Positions 19,895 to 29,644 of a DNA stretch of 64,000 bases are shown one piece after another. The DNA is from Paenibacillus sp. HB172176 (GTDB taxonomy: Bacteria; Bacillota; Bacilli; Paenibacillales; Paenibacillaceae): assembly GCF_011947265.1 (NCBI RefSeq), contig NZ_JAATHD010000012.1:62001-126000 (forward strand), in the 5' to 3' direction. The translations under genes and the position numbers were made by a program. Position 1 is the first letter of the stretch; each line of letters starts with the position of its first letter. The notes beneath the pieces were generated by a model. The model was not told the origin of the DNA. It saw only the letters and a program-made list of their open reading frames with translations, and did not search any database.

Positions 19895-21606
19895 GCCGGA
19901 TGGACAGGGAAGGCTACGCAGCCATGTTCGGCCCGACGACCGGAGACGCTGTACGCTTGGCTGATACCGAGCTGTGGGCGGAGGTTGAACGCGATTTCAC
20001 CGTCTATGGGGATGAATGCAAGTTCGGCGGCGGGAAGGTCATTCGCGACGGCATGGGCCAGTCAAGCCGCGCTGTTCGCGATGACGGCGTTCTCGATACA
20101 CTGATTACGAACGCCCTCATTATCGATCATTGGGGTATCGTGAAGGCGGATATCGGCTTGAAGAACGGGCTGATCGTCGGCATTGGCAAGGCCGGAAATC
20201 CGGATATTATGGACGGCGTGGATGAGAATATGATCGTCGGCGCGAGCACGGAGGTAATTGCGGGCGAAGGCAAGATCGTGACGGCAGGAGGCATTGATGC
20301 CCATATCCACTTTATCTGTCCACAACAGATCGAGACAGCATTGTCCTCCGGCATCACGACGATGATCGGCGGAGGAACCGGCCCGGCTACCGGCACGAAT
20401 GCGACGACGGTCACGCCGGGCAGTTGGCATATGGGACGAATGCTTCAAGCGGCAGAGGCTTTTCCGATGAATATCGGCTTCACCGGCAAGGGCAACGCGT
20501 CTACGCTTGCGCCTCTAATCGAGCAGATTGAAGCCGGCGCAATCGGGCTTAAGCTTCACGAGGACTGGGGGACGACGCCGGCCGCGATTGATACCTGCTT
20601 GCAGGCTGCGGATCAATACGATGTGCAAGTGGCCATACATACCGACACGCTCAATGAAGCCGGCTTTATCGAAGATACGCTGGCCGCCATCGGCGGTCGA
20701 ACCATTCATACCTATCATACGGAAGGCGCAGGCGGCGGACATGCTCCCGACATTATCGTGGCGGCGGGACATAAGAATGTGCTTCCATCCTCCACGAATC
20801 CGACGCGGCCCTTCACCATCAATACGATTGAAGAGCATCTGGATATGCTGATGGTGTGCCATCATCTTGACAGCGGCATACCCGAGGATGTCGCCTTCGC
20901 CGATTCCCGCATTCGGCCGGAGACGATTGCCGCCGAGGATATCCTGCACGACATGGGCGTCTTCAGTATGATCAGCTCCGACTCTCAGGCAATGGGCAGG
21001 GTTGGTGAAGTGGTTATTCGGACGTGGCAAACGGCGCATAAGATGAAGGAGCAGCGCGGGCCCCTCGCGCCGGATGCGGAGCAGAACGATAATTTTCGAA
21101 TCAAACGCTATATTGCCAAATACACGATTAATCCCGCTGTGACGCACGGCATCTCGCATCTCGTAGGCTCAATCGAAGCAGGCAAGCTGGCGGATCTCGT
21201 CATCTGGCAGCCGAAGTTTTTCGGGGTGAAGCCCGATTTGGTGCTGAAAGGGGGAAGCATCGCTTTCGCGCAGATGGGCGATCCGAATGCTTCCATTCCA
21301 ACGCCTCAGCCCGTATTCGGCCGTCCCATGTTCGCGGCGTTCGGCAAAGCGGTGCACAGCAGTTGTATCACGTTCGTCTCGCAAGCGGCGGCTGACAGCG
21401 GCATCGCGGAGCGGTTAGGTTTGCAGAAGCGGATCGAACCCGTGCGAAATTGCCGGGGCATCTCGAAGAAGGACATGATTCACAATGACGGAACGCCCCT
21501 TATCGAGGTGAATCCGGAAACCTATCATGTAACGGTTGACGGGGAGCATATTACTTGCGAGCCCGCAGCCTCGCTGCCGATGGCTCAGCGCTATTTCTTG
21601 TTCTAG
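19891..21606 (+). CDS. ureC: Urease subunit alpha (catalytic)
   Basis: Nickel amidohydrolase of 571 residues that splits urea to ammonia and carbamate. The active site is complete: metal ligands in [13 protein letters not shown], the Lys to be carbamylated at K221 in GLKLHEDWG, His ligands in [10 protein letters not shown] and [14 protein letters not shown], and the mobile-flap C323-H324 in MVCHHLD. The length matches the family. It follows ureB with a 4-base overlap. Accessory genes for nickel insertion lie directly downstream, but there is no ureE. Confidence 0.98.
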   Translation: MSRMDREGYAAMFGPTTGDAVRLADTELWAEVERDFTVYGDECKFGGGKVIRDGMGQSSRAVRDDGVLDTLITNALIIDHWGIVKADIGLKNGLIVGIGKAGNPDIMDGVDENMIVGASTEVIAGEGKIVTAGGIDAHIHFICPQQIETALSSGITTMIGGGTGPATGTNATTVTPGSWHMGRMLQAAEAFPMNIGFTGKGNASTLAPLIEQIEAGAIGLKLHEDWGTTPAAIDTCLQAADQYDVQVAIHTDTLNEAGFIEDTLAAIGGRTIHTYHTEGAGGGHAPDIIVAAGHKNVLPSSTNPTRPFTINTIEEHLDMLMVCHHLDSGIPEDVAFADSRIRPETIAAEDILHDMGVFSMISSDSQAMGRVGEVVIRTWQTAHKMKEQRGPLAPDAEQNDNFRIKRYIAKYTINPAVTHGISHLVGSIEAGKLADLVIWQPKFFGVKPDLVLKGGSIAFAQMGDPNASIPTPQPVFGRPMFAAFGKAVHSSCITFVSQAAADSGIAERLGLQKRIEPVRNCRGISKKDMIHNDGTPLIEVNPETYHVTVDGEHITCEPAASLPMAQRYFLF

Positions 21607-21619
21607 GGGGCGCGGCGGC

Positions 21620-22312
21620 ATGAAGGATTCGATGAAATGGCTTTCGTTGCAGCAGCTGCTGGATTCGGCTCTCCCGATTGGAGGCTTCTCGCATTCGTTC
21701 GGCTTGGAATCGCTCGTGCAGGATGGGAGGATAGACAACTCGGCAAAGCTTTACGAGTACGTGTCGACCATGCTGCTGCAGAGCTGGGCAACCTCTGACG
21801 CGCAGCTCGTGAGGGCGGTGTACCGGGATGCGCCCGCAGAGCAATGGGACAGGCTGTGGCGGCTGGAGAGGCAGCTGCATGTTCAGCGGATCGCCTCGGA
21901 GACGAGAGGGGGAGTGGAGAAGCTCGGCAGACGACTGGTGCTGCTTGCCAGGAAGCTGCACCCGGACATGCGCTGGGAGGAGATTTTTGCGGGATTGGCA
22001 AGCGGAGCATGTCTCGCCACGCATCCCCTTGCTCATGGCTATATTTGCTGGCAGCTTTCAATTCCGCTCGAGCAGGCTTTGCAAAGCTACTTCTACACCT
22101 GTATTGTGACCAGCGTGAACAGCGCGCTGAGACTCATGTCGATCGGACAAACCGAGGGACAAGTGCTGATCGCCAGACTCTCCGAGCTGATTGATCATGG
22201 GGTTGCGGCGGCGGAGGGAATGGAGCCGGAGGAGGCTTATACGAATATGCCGCTTGCCGAGCTTGCGATGATGCGTCACGAGCATCTCTATTCGCGATTA
22301 TTCATGTCTTGA
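21620..22312 (+). CDS. ureF: Urease accessory protein UreF
   Basis: Maturation factor of 230 residues that forms a complex with UreD and UreG on apo-urease and gates GTP-driven nickel delivery. The family start [22 protein letters not shown] and the stretch [21 protein letters not shown] are visible. AGGGGG at 21605-21610, overlapping the end of ureC, supports the ATG at 21620 within a longer open frame. It is third class in the usual order C-F-G-D. Confidence 0.93.
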   Translation: MKDSMKWLSLQQLLDSALPIGGFSHSFGLESLVQDGRIDNSAKLYEYVSTMLLQSWATSDAQLVRAVYRDAPAEQWDRLWRLERQLHVQRIASETRGGVEKLGRRLVLLARKLHPDMRWEEIFAGLASGACLATHPLAHGYICWQLSIPLEQALQSYFYTCIVTSVNSALRLMSIGQTEGQVLIARLSELIDHGVAAAEGMEPEEAYTNMPLAELAMMRHEHLYSRLFMS

Positions 22313-22398
22313 AGAGGTTGTTGAAGGCATCAATAGAGGTTTTCGGTTTTCGCAACACTTATTTGAATAAGACTTCCAAAATCCAAGGAGGAATGGAT

Positions 22399-23091
22399 AT
22401 GTGTCAAGGTCAAGGACATACGCATCAGGAATGGGAAAGCGGAGCGATTGAAGGGAATCGGCCGATTCGAATCGGCATCGGAGGACCGGTAGGCTCGGGC
22501 AAGACTGCGCTTGTCGAGCGTTTGACGCGCGAGCTTCACGAGAAATACAGCGTTGCCGTCATCACGAATGATATCTATACCAAAGAAGACGCGCGGATTC
22601 TGTTCCGCACCGGCGTGCTTCCAGAAGAGAGAATACTCGGTGTGGAAACGGGCGGTTGTCCCCATACGGCGATTCGCGAGGACGCATCCATGAACTTCGA
22701 GGCGATTGAAGAGCTGGAGCGGCGATTCGAGCATCTCGATCTTATCTTCATCGAGAGCGGCGGTGATAATCTGGCGGCAGCCTTCAGTCCGGAGCTCGTG
22801 GATCGATTCATCTATATTATCGATGTGGCGCAAGGCGAGAAAATACCGCGAAAGGGAGGTCCGGGCATTATGCGCTCAGACTTGCTCGTCATTAACAAGA
22901 TCGATCTTGCTCCATATGTGGGAGCCAGTCTTGCGGTAATGGAGGAGGATTCGCTGAAAATGCGCGGCAACCGCCCGTTCGTATTCTCCAATCTGAGGGG
23001 CGAGAATGGACTTGCCGACATTGTCGGATGGCTGGAGCATGAAATCGCCCATACCCGCGGAGAGCATCATAGTCACGAGGAAGCCCATTGA
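22399..23091 (+). CDS. ureG: Urease accessory GTPase UreG
   Basis: SIMIBI-class GTPase of 230 residues that supplies energy and nickel during urease activation. The P-loop [15 protein letters not shown], the nickel-binding CPH motif in [17 protein letters not shown] and the base-recognition NKIDLAP are all present. The N-terminal head includes H-T-H and the C-terminus is His-rich (EHHSHEEAH), which could bind Ni in the absence of UreE. AAGGAGG at 22385-22391 with 7-base spacing selects ATG 22399. The 86-base gap after ureF is longer than the other junctions. Confidence 0.95.
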   Translation: MCQGQGHTHQEWESGAIEGNRPIRIGIGGPVGSGKTALVERLTRELHEKYSVAVITNDIYTKEDARILFRTGVLPEERILGVETGGCPHTAIREDASMNFEAIEELERRFEHLDLIFIESGGDNLAAAFSPELVDRFIYIIDVAQGEKIPRKGGPGIMRSDLLVINKIDLAPYVGASLAVMEEDSLKMRGNRPFVFSNLRGENGLADIVGWLEHEIAHTRGEHHSHEEAH

Positions 23092-23948
23092 CGAGAAGCT
23101 TACCTGGAATGGGGAATAGCCAACAGCATGCCTATTTGCGGTCCGTATTCGTCAAATCAGGGGATCGAACCGTTCTTGCGAATAAGTTCCATACCGCTCC
23201 GCTCAAAATCGCGAAATCCTTTCAAAAGCAAGGGCAACTGAGCGTCATTGTGATGGATGTGTCGCCCGGCATCCTGGAAGGAGATCGCTATACGATGGAA
23301 TGGAGGGCCGAATCGGAAACGCATGCGATGATTACGAATCAATCGTATATGAAGGCGCATCCTTGTCCGCGAGGCATTCTCTCCAAAGTGGAGCAAAGCT
23401 TTCAATTGGAAGCGGGCGCGGTCGTCGAGCATATGCCGGAGCCTGTGATGCTCTTCGAGGAGGCTGTCTTGCTTAACGAGGTGAAGGTGACGCTGGAAGA
23501 GGGCTCGATCTGGATGCAGGCGGATATTCTCTGTCCCGGCAGAACGCATAAAGGCGAGCAATTCCGTTATCGAAGCTTTGATAACCGATTATCGGTTCAA
23601 TGGAAGAATGAGCTTATTTTCCATCAGCGCCAGTTCATCGATCCGATGAGACATAGACTTCGCAGTTCGGGCAGTTGGGAAGAGATGACGTATACCGGGA
23701 CCTTCTACCTTTTCTCCGACTTTGTACGGGCGGAGCATCTGCCCCCATTCACGGAGCTGCTTGAACGATATGCTGCGCCGGAGGAGCATCCGATTTCCGC
23801 CGGCGCGACGTTGACGCATCGTCACGGCATTGCCGTGATGGCGGTATGCACGGCGGCATGGCCGCTTCAGCAGTTAATGCGATTAATTTGGGAGGAAGCG
23901 AGAAAGCTGATGCTGGGGAAAGCGCCGCTTCGATTGCTTCAGTGTTAG
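23088..23948 (+). CDS. ureD: Urease accessory protein UreD (UreH)
   Basis: Scaffold protein of 286 residues needed for urease nickel insertion with UreF and UreG. Family stretches seen are LPPF..., RPCPRG-like [16 protein letters not shown] and [25 protein letters not shown]. The frame begins with TTG overlapping the ureG stop (TTGA) and has CGAGGAAG before it. An ATG at 23109 is the alternative but has a weaker site. Last gene of the operon, followed by a terminator hairpin. Confidence 0.92.
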   Translation: MTRSLPGMGNSQQHAYLRSVFVKSGDRTVLANKFHTAPLKIAKSFQKQGQLSVIVMDVSPGILEGDRYTMEWRAESETHAMITNQSYMKAHPCPRGILSKVEQSFQLEAGAVVEHMPEPVMLFEEAVLLNEVKVTLEEGSIWMQADILCPGRTHKGEQFRYRSFDNRLSVQWKNELIFHQRQFIDPMRHRLRSSGSWEEMTYTGTFYLFSDFVRAEHLPPFTELLERYAAPEEHPISAGATLTHRHGIAVMAVCTAAWPLQQLMRLIWEEARKLMLGKAPLRLLQC

Positions 23949-24017
23949 TCCGAAGAGCTGAACGGAATATAATTCACGACCATTGAAAAGATAGCATGAA
24001 AGTCGAGCCATACCTTC

Positions 24018-24052
24018 AGGCGAGCCGCCGTTAGCGCGCTCGCCTTCTTTGT
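24018..24052 (+). terminator. Terminator after urease operon
   Basis: The stem AGGCGAGC/GCTCGCCT with a 12-base loop is followed by TCTTTGTT. The T-run is imperfect. Confidence 0.6.
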
Positions 24053-24140
24053 TGCTATCGATCTTATGGATGTGAGCAAAACAGCTTCGTCTCGTGGTAC
24101 ACTAGAGGAAGACATGTTGAACGGGGGAAATGAGCAATTG

Positions 24141-24611
24141 ATGACGGAGCATGAGAATAGATACAAATTGATGAGACTGCTGGACGAGTCGTTCAGAGAG
24201 GTTCGGAAACAGATTCATGCGGAGTGGAATCGATATAATGTGCATGGCCTCGGGATGACCCATGCGAAGATGTTAATCATCCTGGCGGAAGAAGGCGAAC
24301 AGAATGTGTCTTACATGGCGGAGCGCCTCTCTATTACGAATGGCGGCGTTACGGGTATCTCGGATCGGTTAATCGATCTTGGCTATATGATTCGAGATCG
24401 AAGCAGCGCGGATCGGAGAGTCGTGCTGCTTAGGCTGACGGAGGAAGGGAGAACCGTAGTCGAGAATATTCGTCAGGTGCGCAAGAGCGTGATGATGAAA
24501 TTATATCGAGGCATGAGTCTTGAGCATATGCAGCTCGCCTTGGAGTTGTTCAATCTTATGAGCGAGAATTTGAGGCAGGAGCAAGAGGAAGCGCAGCAGG
24601 AAGAGCATTAG
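24141..24611 (+). CDS. MarR family transcriptional regulator
   Basis: Winged-helix dimeric regulator of about 156 residues. The DNA-binding segment shows MTHAKMLIILAEEGEQNVSYMAERLSITNGGVTGISDRLIDLGYMIRDRSSADRRVVLLRLTEEG, the classic recognition helix and wing. The C-terminal helix and a Gln/Glu tail complete the dimer domain. The start is uncertain: ATG at 24141 follows GGGGGAAATGAG, while ATG at 24114 has AGGA only 4 bases away and the frame is open to 24066. Target and effector are unknown. It precedes an AraC regulator by 25 bases and may be co-transcribed with it. Confidence 0.8.
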   Translation: MTEHENRYKLMRLLDESFREVRKQIHAEWNRYNVHGLGMTHAKMLIILAEEGEQNVSYMAERLSITNGGVTGISDRLIDLGYMIRDRSSADRRVVLLRLTEEGRTVVENIRQVRKSVMMKLYRGMSLEHMQLALELFNLMSENLRQEQEEAQQEEH

Positions 24612-24636
24612 TAATGCGTGAGGAGGCGAAGCGCAG

Positions 24637-25548
24637 ATGGGTGCTTTATTCAAGGAAGAATGGCTGAAGGGGCCGAAATATCCCAAAGTGTTCGCTTATT
24701 ATTTCAAGCAGTGGTCGAATTATGCGATGAACTTCCATACGCATGATTCCGTTGAAATTATGTATGTGCTTTCGGGGGAATGCCGCATTGATCTGGAGGA
24801 AGCTGCGGATGGAAAGCGGGAAAAAAACTTCCTGCTGCGGAAAGGCGAATTTATGATGCTCGACGCAAACACGCCGCATCGGTTAATTGTCGATGACACG
24901 GGGCCTTGCCGCATGCTCAACGTAGAGTTTGCGATGAGAGACAGGGAGAGCGTATTCCCTTCCTTCGGCCAGCTCGCGTCCGAGGATCCGTATATTGAGG
25001 ATCTTGCCAAGGAATCGTCGTCCTACCTCGTATTGCGGGACTCTGATGAAGTATATCCGCTGCTTAAGAGCCTCGTGCTGGAACTGGATGCGAAGGAAGA
25101 GCGAGGCAGGATGCGAATCGAGCTGCTCTTTGCCCAGCTGCTTCTTGCAATTGCGCATATCAGGCAGGATCATCTGCAAGAATCCCATAATGCGGTTGAT
25201 CGTTATTTGAAAGAAGCGATTGCGTATATTCATCATAATTATGATCGGCCGATTCAAGTCAAGGATATTGCCGCATCCGTTAATTTGCATCCAGGCTATC
25301 TCCACCGCTTATTCAGCGCAGGAATGAATCGGACGCTCTCCGTCTATCTGAACGATCTCAGAATGGAGAAGGCGAAGATGCTTCTTCGACAGACCGATAT
25401 ACCTGTTGCGGATATTTGCGACTATGTCGGTGTCGGCAGCAGGGCTTACTTTCATGCTCTGTTCAAAAAATATACCGGAACGACGCCAATCGCGTATCGA
25501 TCCTCCTTCCAGCCTCAACATTTCGAGTATGAAAGTGACGATATCTAA
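24637..25548 (+). CDS. AraC family transcriptional regulator with cupin sensor domain
   Basis: A 303-residue regulator. The N-terminal cupin-like sensor (about residues 20-140) contains NFHTHDSVEIMYVLSGECRI. The C-terminal double helix-turn-helix (about 190-290) contains IQVKDIAASVNLHPGYLHRLFSAGMNRTLSVYLNDLRMEKAKMLL and VADICDYVGVGSRAYFHALFKKYTGTTPIAYR. GAGGAGG precedes the ATG. The GH4 glycosidase gene starts 105 bases downstream on the same strand, so this is probably its local sugar-responsive activator, by analogy with MelR/MsmR-type pairs. Confidence 0.88.
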   Translation: MGALFKEEWLKGPKYPKVFAYYFKQWSNYAMNFHTHDSVEIMYVLSGECRIDLEEAADGKREKNFLLRKGEFMMLDANTPHRLIVDDTGPCRMLNVEFAMRDRESVFPSFGQLASEDPYIEDLAKESSSYLVLRDSDEVYPLLKSLVLELDAKEERGRMRIELLFAQLLLAIAHIRQDHLQESHNAVDRYLKEAIAYIHHNYDRPIQVKDIAASVNLHPGYLHRLFSAGMNRTLSVYLNDLRMEKAKMLLRQTDIPVADICDYVGVGSRAYFHALFKKYTGTTPIAYRSSFQPQHFEYESDDI

Positions 25549-25576
25549 CACTTGAACGGCAATGTCGTCACAATAT

Positions 25577-25608
25577 TGATAACGCTTTCCGCATAGGCTT
25601 GCTACAAT
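25577..25608 (+). promoter_or_regulatory. Promoter with cre-like site before the GH4 gene
   Basis: TGATAACGCTTTCC at 25577-25590 matches the CcpA operator consensus TGWAANCGNTNWCA at all but two positions. It ends 10 bases before an extended -10 (TGCTACAAT, 25600-25608). CcpA binding here would block polymerase. This suggests catabolite repression of the glycosidase. Confidence 0.5.
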
Positions 25609-25652
25609 GATGGTGTATTCATTCTATTGGTTATGCGGAGGGTGATTTGACG

Positions 25653-27167
25653 ATGTCAAAATTCAAGCTTACATTTATCGGGGCCGGCTCAATCGGCTTC
25701 ACCAGAGGGCTGCTTCGCGACTTGCTCGCGGTTTCTGAATTTCGGGAGATTGAAGTTGCATTCCATGATATTAACGCGGAAAACTTGAAAATGGTTACCG
25801 AGCTGTGCCAGCGCGATATTAGGGAGAACGGCCTCTCCATTCGCATTGATGCTACGACCGATCGCAGGGAGGCGCTTCAAGGTGCCCGGTACGTCATCAA
25901 TACCATTCGAGTAGGCGGACTGGAGGCCTTCGCGACCGATGTGGACATCCCGCTCAAATACGGCGTGGATCAATGCGTCGGCGATACGTTGTGCGCCGGC
26001 GGCATTATGTACGGGCAACGCGGGATCGCAGAAATGATGAATATATGCCGCGATATTCGCGAATGCGCGGCGGAGGATGTTCTTCTGCTCAATTACGCCA
26101 ATCCGATGGCGATGCTCACTTGGGCCTGCAACAAATACGGCGGCGTACGGACGGTAGGTCTTTGCCATGGCGTGCAGGGGGGCCACTCACAAATCGCCGA
26201 AGCCTTCGGTCTGAAGCAAGAAGAGGTTGATATTATTTGCGCGGGTATTAATCATCAGACCTGGTATATTTCCATTCGACACAACGGTGAGGATCTGACG
26301 GGCAAGCTTCTCGAGGCTTTCGAGAGTCACGAGGACTTCAGCCGAACCGAGAAGGTCAGGATCGACATGCTTCGCCGCTTTGGCTATTACAGCACGGAAT
26401 CTAATGGCCATCTTAGCGAATATGTGCCGTGGTACCGGAAGCGTCCCGAAGAAATCGGGGAATGGATTGATCTCGGTTCGTGGATCAACGGCGAAACGGG
26501 CGGTTATCTTCGTGTTTGCACCGAGGGGAGAAACTGGTTCGAGAAGGATTTCCCGAACTGGATGAAGGAAGCTCCCCTGATGTATGAAAGCGAGAAAAGA
26601 AGCCATGAGCACGGCTCATATATTATCGAAGCATTGGAAACGGGCCGAGTCTATCGCGGACATTTCAATATGGTGAACAACGGCGTCATTGCCAACCTGC
26701 CTGCGGATGCCATTATCGAGGCCCCGGGCTACGTGGACCGCAACGGCATCTCCATGCCGCTGGTAGGCGAATTGCCGCTTGGTCCCGCAGCCGTATGCAA
26801 TGCGAGTATTTCCGTTCAGCGATTGGCTGTGGAAGCGGCAGTCCATGGCGATGACAAGCTGTTAAGGCAGGCGTTCATGATGGACCCTCTTGTCGGAGCC
26901 GTTTGCAACCCGAAGGAAATCTGGCAGATGGTCGACGAAATGCTGGAGGCTCAGGAAGCATGGCTGCCGCAATACGGTGCCGCCATTGCCGCCTCGAAGA
27001 AGAGATTGGCGGAGGAGCCGCTCTTGCCAACGCGCGATTATGCAGGAGCCGCTCGTTTGAAGGTGAAGACTGTCGAGGAGATGCAGTTAGACCGCGATGC
27101 GGCTAACCGCAATGCCGGGGAATCGGATAAAGGGAAGGAACGCGCGAAGGCAGTCGAAGCCAATTAA
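25653..27167 (+). CDS. Family 4 glycoside hydrolase, alpha-galactosidase/alpha-glucosidase type
   Basis: GH4 enzyme of 504 residues needing NAD and a divalent metal. The Rossmann start KFKLTFIGAGSIGFTRGLLRDLL, NYANPMAMLTWA, the metal-ligand Cys/His in TVGLCHGVQGGHSQIAEAFG and INHQTWYI are all family features. The closest remembered relatives are MelA-type alpha-galactosidases of about 430 residues. This one carries extra C-terminal sequence of low complexity (DRDAANRNAGESDKGKERAK). GGAGGGTGAT suits either TTG 25647 or ATG 25653. Upstream AraC gene and cre-like site indicate sugar-regulated expression. No transporter is adjacent. Confidence 0.88.
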   Translation: MSKFKLTFIGAGSIGFTRGLLRDLLAVSEFREIEVAFHDINAENLKMVTELCQRDIRENGLSIRIDATTDRREALQGARYVINTIRVGGLEAFATDVDIPLKYGVDQCVGDTLCAGGIMYGQRGIAEMMNICRDIRECAAEDVLLLNYANPMAMLTWACNKYGGVRTVGLCHGVQGGHSQIAEAFGLKQEEVDIICAGINHQTWYISIRHNGEDLTGKLLEAFESHEDFSRTEKVRIDMLRRFGYYSTESNGHLSEYVPWYRKRPEEIGEWIDLGSWINGETGGYLRVCTEGRNWFEKDFPNWMKEAPLMYESEKRSHEHGSYIIEALETGRVYRGHFNMVNNGVIANLPADAIIEAPGYVDRNGISMPLVGELPLGPAAVCNASISVQRLAVEAAVHGDDKLLRQAFMMDPLVGAVCNPKEIWQMVDEMLEAQEAWLPQYGAAIAASKKRLAEEPLLPTRDYAGAARLKVKTVEEMQLDRDAANRNAGESDKGKERAKAVEAN

Positions 27168-27240
27168 GGAGGAGACTCTCCCTTGCGGCTAACAGGCAAT
27201 TTCGCAGCAGCAGCTGATAGAGTCACAAAGGTGCAGAGAT

Positions 27241-27870
27241 CTATGCATTTCGCGGTTCATATTTCAATTCAATTGGCACTAATTTCGCATGAGGCGGGCT
27301 CCAGGCAGGGGGCCCGTATTTCTTCATGTAACCGAGCAGATTCAGAGCCTCCGGAGAGGGCTGCTCCTCCTCCATGGTGCGGAACAGCTCCCAGCAGGCA
27401 ACGACGTCGTTCAGCGCGCGATGTCCGCCGATTAACGGAATGCCGTATCGGTCACACATATCCTTCAGCGTATGGGGATACACATGGCGCTGTCTGCTGA
27501 TCGTCAGCGTGTCGATAAAATCATTGCGAAACGATCGGCCCGCGATGCGCATCAGCGAATGATGAAGGAAGCTAAGATCGAACTGCGCGTTGTGGGCGAT
27601 CAGGATATGGTCGCCGATGAAGCGGTTCAGGATACGAAAAGCCGTGTCCTCGTCCATGCCGCAGGCGGTCATGTCGTCCGTGATGCCGGTAAGCTGGGTT
27701 ATTTTGCTCGACAGCTTGCCTTCGTACTGAACCAATGTGCTGAACTCGCTCGCGATTTCCCCGTTAACGACGCGGATGGCCGCCATTTCGATGACGCGGT
27801 CCTTCTTCGGGTCGAGGCCGCTCGTTTCAAAATCAAAGATGGTATAGGATAAGGCAGGATTAAACGTCAC
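27241..27870 (-). CDS. 3'-5' exonuclease, DnaQ/PolC epsilon-like (DEDDh)
   Basis: Stand-alone exonuclease of 209 residues. The four acidic motifs and the His are visible: FDFETSGLD (Asp/Glu of Exo I), HNAQFDLSFL (Exo II), and HRALNDVVACWELF (Exo III with the His and Asp). It resembles the exonuclease insert of PolC and B. subtilis DinG/YpoC-region DnaQ-like proteins. It could act in repair or RNA trimming; which one is not shown. The start codon is GTG with GGTGAT upstream. It is convergent with the GH4 gene, with a long intergenic region on its 5' side. Confidence 0.88.
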   Translation of the reverse strand: MTFNPALSYTIFDFETSGLDPKKDRVIEMAAIRVVNGEIASEFSTLVQYEGKLSSKITQLTGITDDMTACGMDEDTAFRILNRFIGDHILIAHNAQFDLSFLHHSLMRIAGRSFRNDFIDTLTISRQRHVYPHTLKDMCDRYGIPLIGGHRALNDVVACWELFRTMEEEQPSPEALNLLGYMKKYGPPAWSPPHAKLVPIELKYEPRNA

Positions 27871-28313
27871 TTCATATCACCGCTTTTCATTGTTTTGAAG
27901 TCGAAATTCGCAATCTGATTTCGAGTCATTAGTCAATACATTCTACATGGAAGACCGTAATCCTCGTTTTGAAACGCGAAATATGTGCGAAATGCGACTA
28001 TTTTAGCGGTATTTACCCCATATGTTCGACTTTGAGTCATTATCCCCTATGCCAAGCAACTTCCCCCACTTCAAACAGGGCTCACATTTCCCACGGATGC
28101 TGATATGTTCCGGGTTCCTGCTCTTGATTGTGTTCCTGCTCCTGTTTTTGCTCCTGCGTAAAGGGGATAGTAAGTAAAAGCTTGCTTCAGGACCATCTCC
28201 TTCAATTGAGTGGAATTATATGGGATTAAATACAGTTTGGCTCTTCGCAGAGTGAATGAATTAGCGTATAATCGACATGCGTATACGTTTCAACAACTTC
28301 GGAGGAATGAATC
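27871..28313. other. 443-bp intergenic region with short repeats and a possible dispersed repeat
   Basis: No gene with a credible start is seen. On the minus strand 28095-28160 contains degenerate copies of CAGGAGCA/CAGGAACA. Roughly 27990-28160 reads without a stop in one minus-strand frame ending in ...LGIGDNDSKSNIWGKYR, with a further open stretch beyond. The sequence GACTCAAAGTCGAA/TTTCGAGTCATTAG recurs in variant form (27920-27935 and 28027-28040). The pattern fits a decayed or dispersed repeat and not a gene. Confidence 0.4.
28244..28272 (+). promoter_or_regulatory. Candidate sigma-A promoter for the MFS gene
   Basis: TATAAT at 28267-28272 with TTCGCA at 28244-28249 (17-base spacer, four of six -35 bases). 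It lies 42 bases upstream of the start codon. Confidence 0.5.
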
Positions 28314-29561
28314 ATGAGAGCGCTGCAACCCGTGTTTCAAATTTGGCAAGCGATCAAAGGAGCGGCTTTGCCGCCTGAGCGGAAGCTTGGCAAAGATGCC
28401 GTGACGGCATTAATTATACATAGCTGCTTTCAATTTGGCGCATCGATGTCGGGTCTCTTCCTGAATCTCTATCTATGGCGGCTGACGCATGATTTGAAGG
28501 TGAACGCGGCCTACAATTTAATCGTATTTATCATTACGCCGTTCGCTTTTGCCGCGGGAGGATGGATGGCGAAGAAGAAGGATCGCATGGTGACCTACCG
28601 GCTCGGCATTGTGATGATTGCCATCTTCTACTTGTCGGTCATCTTAACGCAGGAGCGTGTGCCGGATTTATATGTATGGTTCGCGATATGCAACGGCATC
28701 GCTTCGGGCTTCTACTGGGTCGGTTATCTGGTGCTGCAATATGATGTTTCGACGGAAGCGAACAGAATCCGCTTTCTCGCAATCAATATGGTGATGTTCA
28801 ACTCGGCGGGGCTTGCGGGACCTGCTCTGGCAGGCTTTGTCATCCAGCATAATGAAGGCTTGCGAGGTTATATCTTTATTTTCACCCTGGCATTCGTCAT
28901 GTTCGTTATTGCTGCGGTCATTTCGTTCCGTATTCCAATGGTCAGCTCGCATCACAAGACGTATTATTTGAAATTAATGGGGCTTGTCATGCATCGAAGC
29001 CGCCGCTGGTTTTTAGGTCTTTGCAGCTTTCTTGTGCTTGGTTTGTTTCAGGGCATCATGCTGTTTCTGCCTAACATTCTTCTCTTTCAAGCGGTCGAGC
29101 GCGAGGATTGGGTCGGTTATTTCGGCGTTGGCTTCTCGTCGCTCACGGTTGCGATGGGCTATGCGATTTCACGCATGGCGCAGAAGGAGAATGTTCGTCA
29201 ATATGTGTTGTTCTCGACAACGGGGGTCGTGATAGGCGCAGGCTTGCTCTTGTTCGGCGTGGAATTATGGTCTGTCATGATTTTTATGATTCTGTTCTCG
29301 ATTTGCAATCCGCTCGCGGTAAATACTTTAACCTCATATTATTACAGGCTAATCGGGACTCTGCCGCTGAAGGGACAGCTGAGGGTGGAGTCGGTGGTGA
29401 TGAGAGAGCTGTTCCTGAATACGGGAAGAGTGATGTCGCTTTTATTATTTGTTGTTTTTTCGATTGATTTGGACTCGATAGGGCTGCCTCTTATCCTCTT
29501 TGCGGCAGCCGTTCTGCAGTATTTGCTTGTGCTGTTCATTTCGGAGAAGCGTGGAGGCTGA
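28314..29561 (+). CDS. Major facilitator superfamily transporter
   Basis: A 415-residue membrane protein with about 12 predicted helices in two halves split by a cytoplasmic loop around residue 215. Examples are YNLIVFIITPFAFAAGGWMAKKKDRMVTYRLG, the family's loop 2-3 with basic residues, and GLAGPALAGFVIQ. CGGAGG lies before the ATG. The substrate is unknown; the loop pattern is that of drug- or sugar-type MFS proteins of uncertain class. It is transcribed alone, convergent with a fructokinase gene. Confidence 0.85.
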   Translation: MRALQPVFQIWQAIKGAALPPERKLGKDAVTALIIHSCFQFGASMSGLFLNLYLWRLTHDLKVNAAYNLIVFIITPFAFAAGGWMAKKKDRMVTYRLGIVMIAIFYLSVILTQERVPDLYVWFAICNGIASGFYWVGYLVLQYDVSTEANRIRFLAINMVMFNSAGLAGPALAGFVIQHNEGLRGYIFIFTLAFVMFVIAAVISFRIPMVSSHHKTYYLKLMGLVMHRSRRWFLGLCSFLVLGLFQGIMLFLPNILLFQAVEREDWVGYFGVGFSSLTVAMGYAISRMAQKENVRQYVLFSTTGVVIGAGLLLFGVELWSVMIFMILFSICNPLAVNTLTSYYYRLIGTLPLKGQLRVESVVMRELFLNTGRVMSLLLFVVFSIDLDSIGLPLILFAAAVLQYLLVLFISEKRGG

Positions 29562-29622
29562 ACTTCCTGAATCGGGAGTATGCAGAGGACAGAGACGGGT
29601 GAAGGCGCTGTTGAGCCGAAGG

Positions 29623-29644
29623 GCCACGCATGATTATGCGTGGC
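29623..29644. terminator. Hairpin at the convergent MFS/fructokinase ends
   Basis: The 9-base arms GCCACGCAT/ATGCGTGGC are perfect with a 4-base loop, overlapping the fructokinase stop codon. There is no T-run, so termination activity is uncertain. Confidence 0.35.

Noticed and set aside
29562..29640. Extra small gene between MFS and fructokinase
   Set aside because: The frame 29500-29814 crosses both gene ends and has no start signal; only a hairpin is supported.
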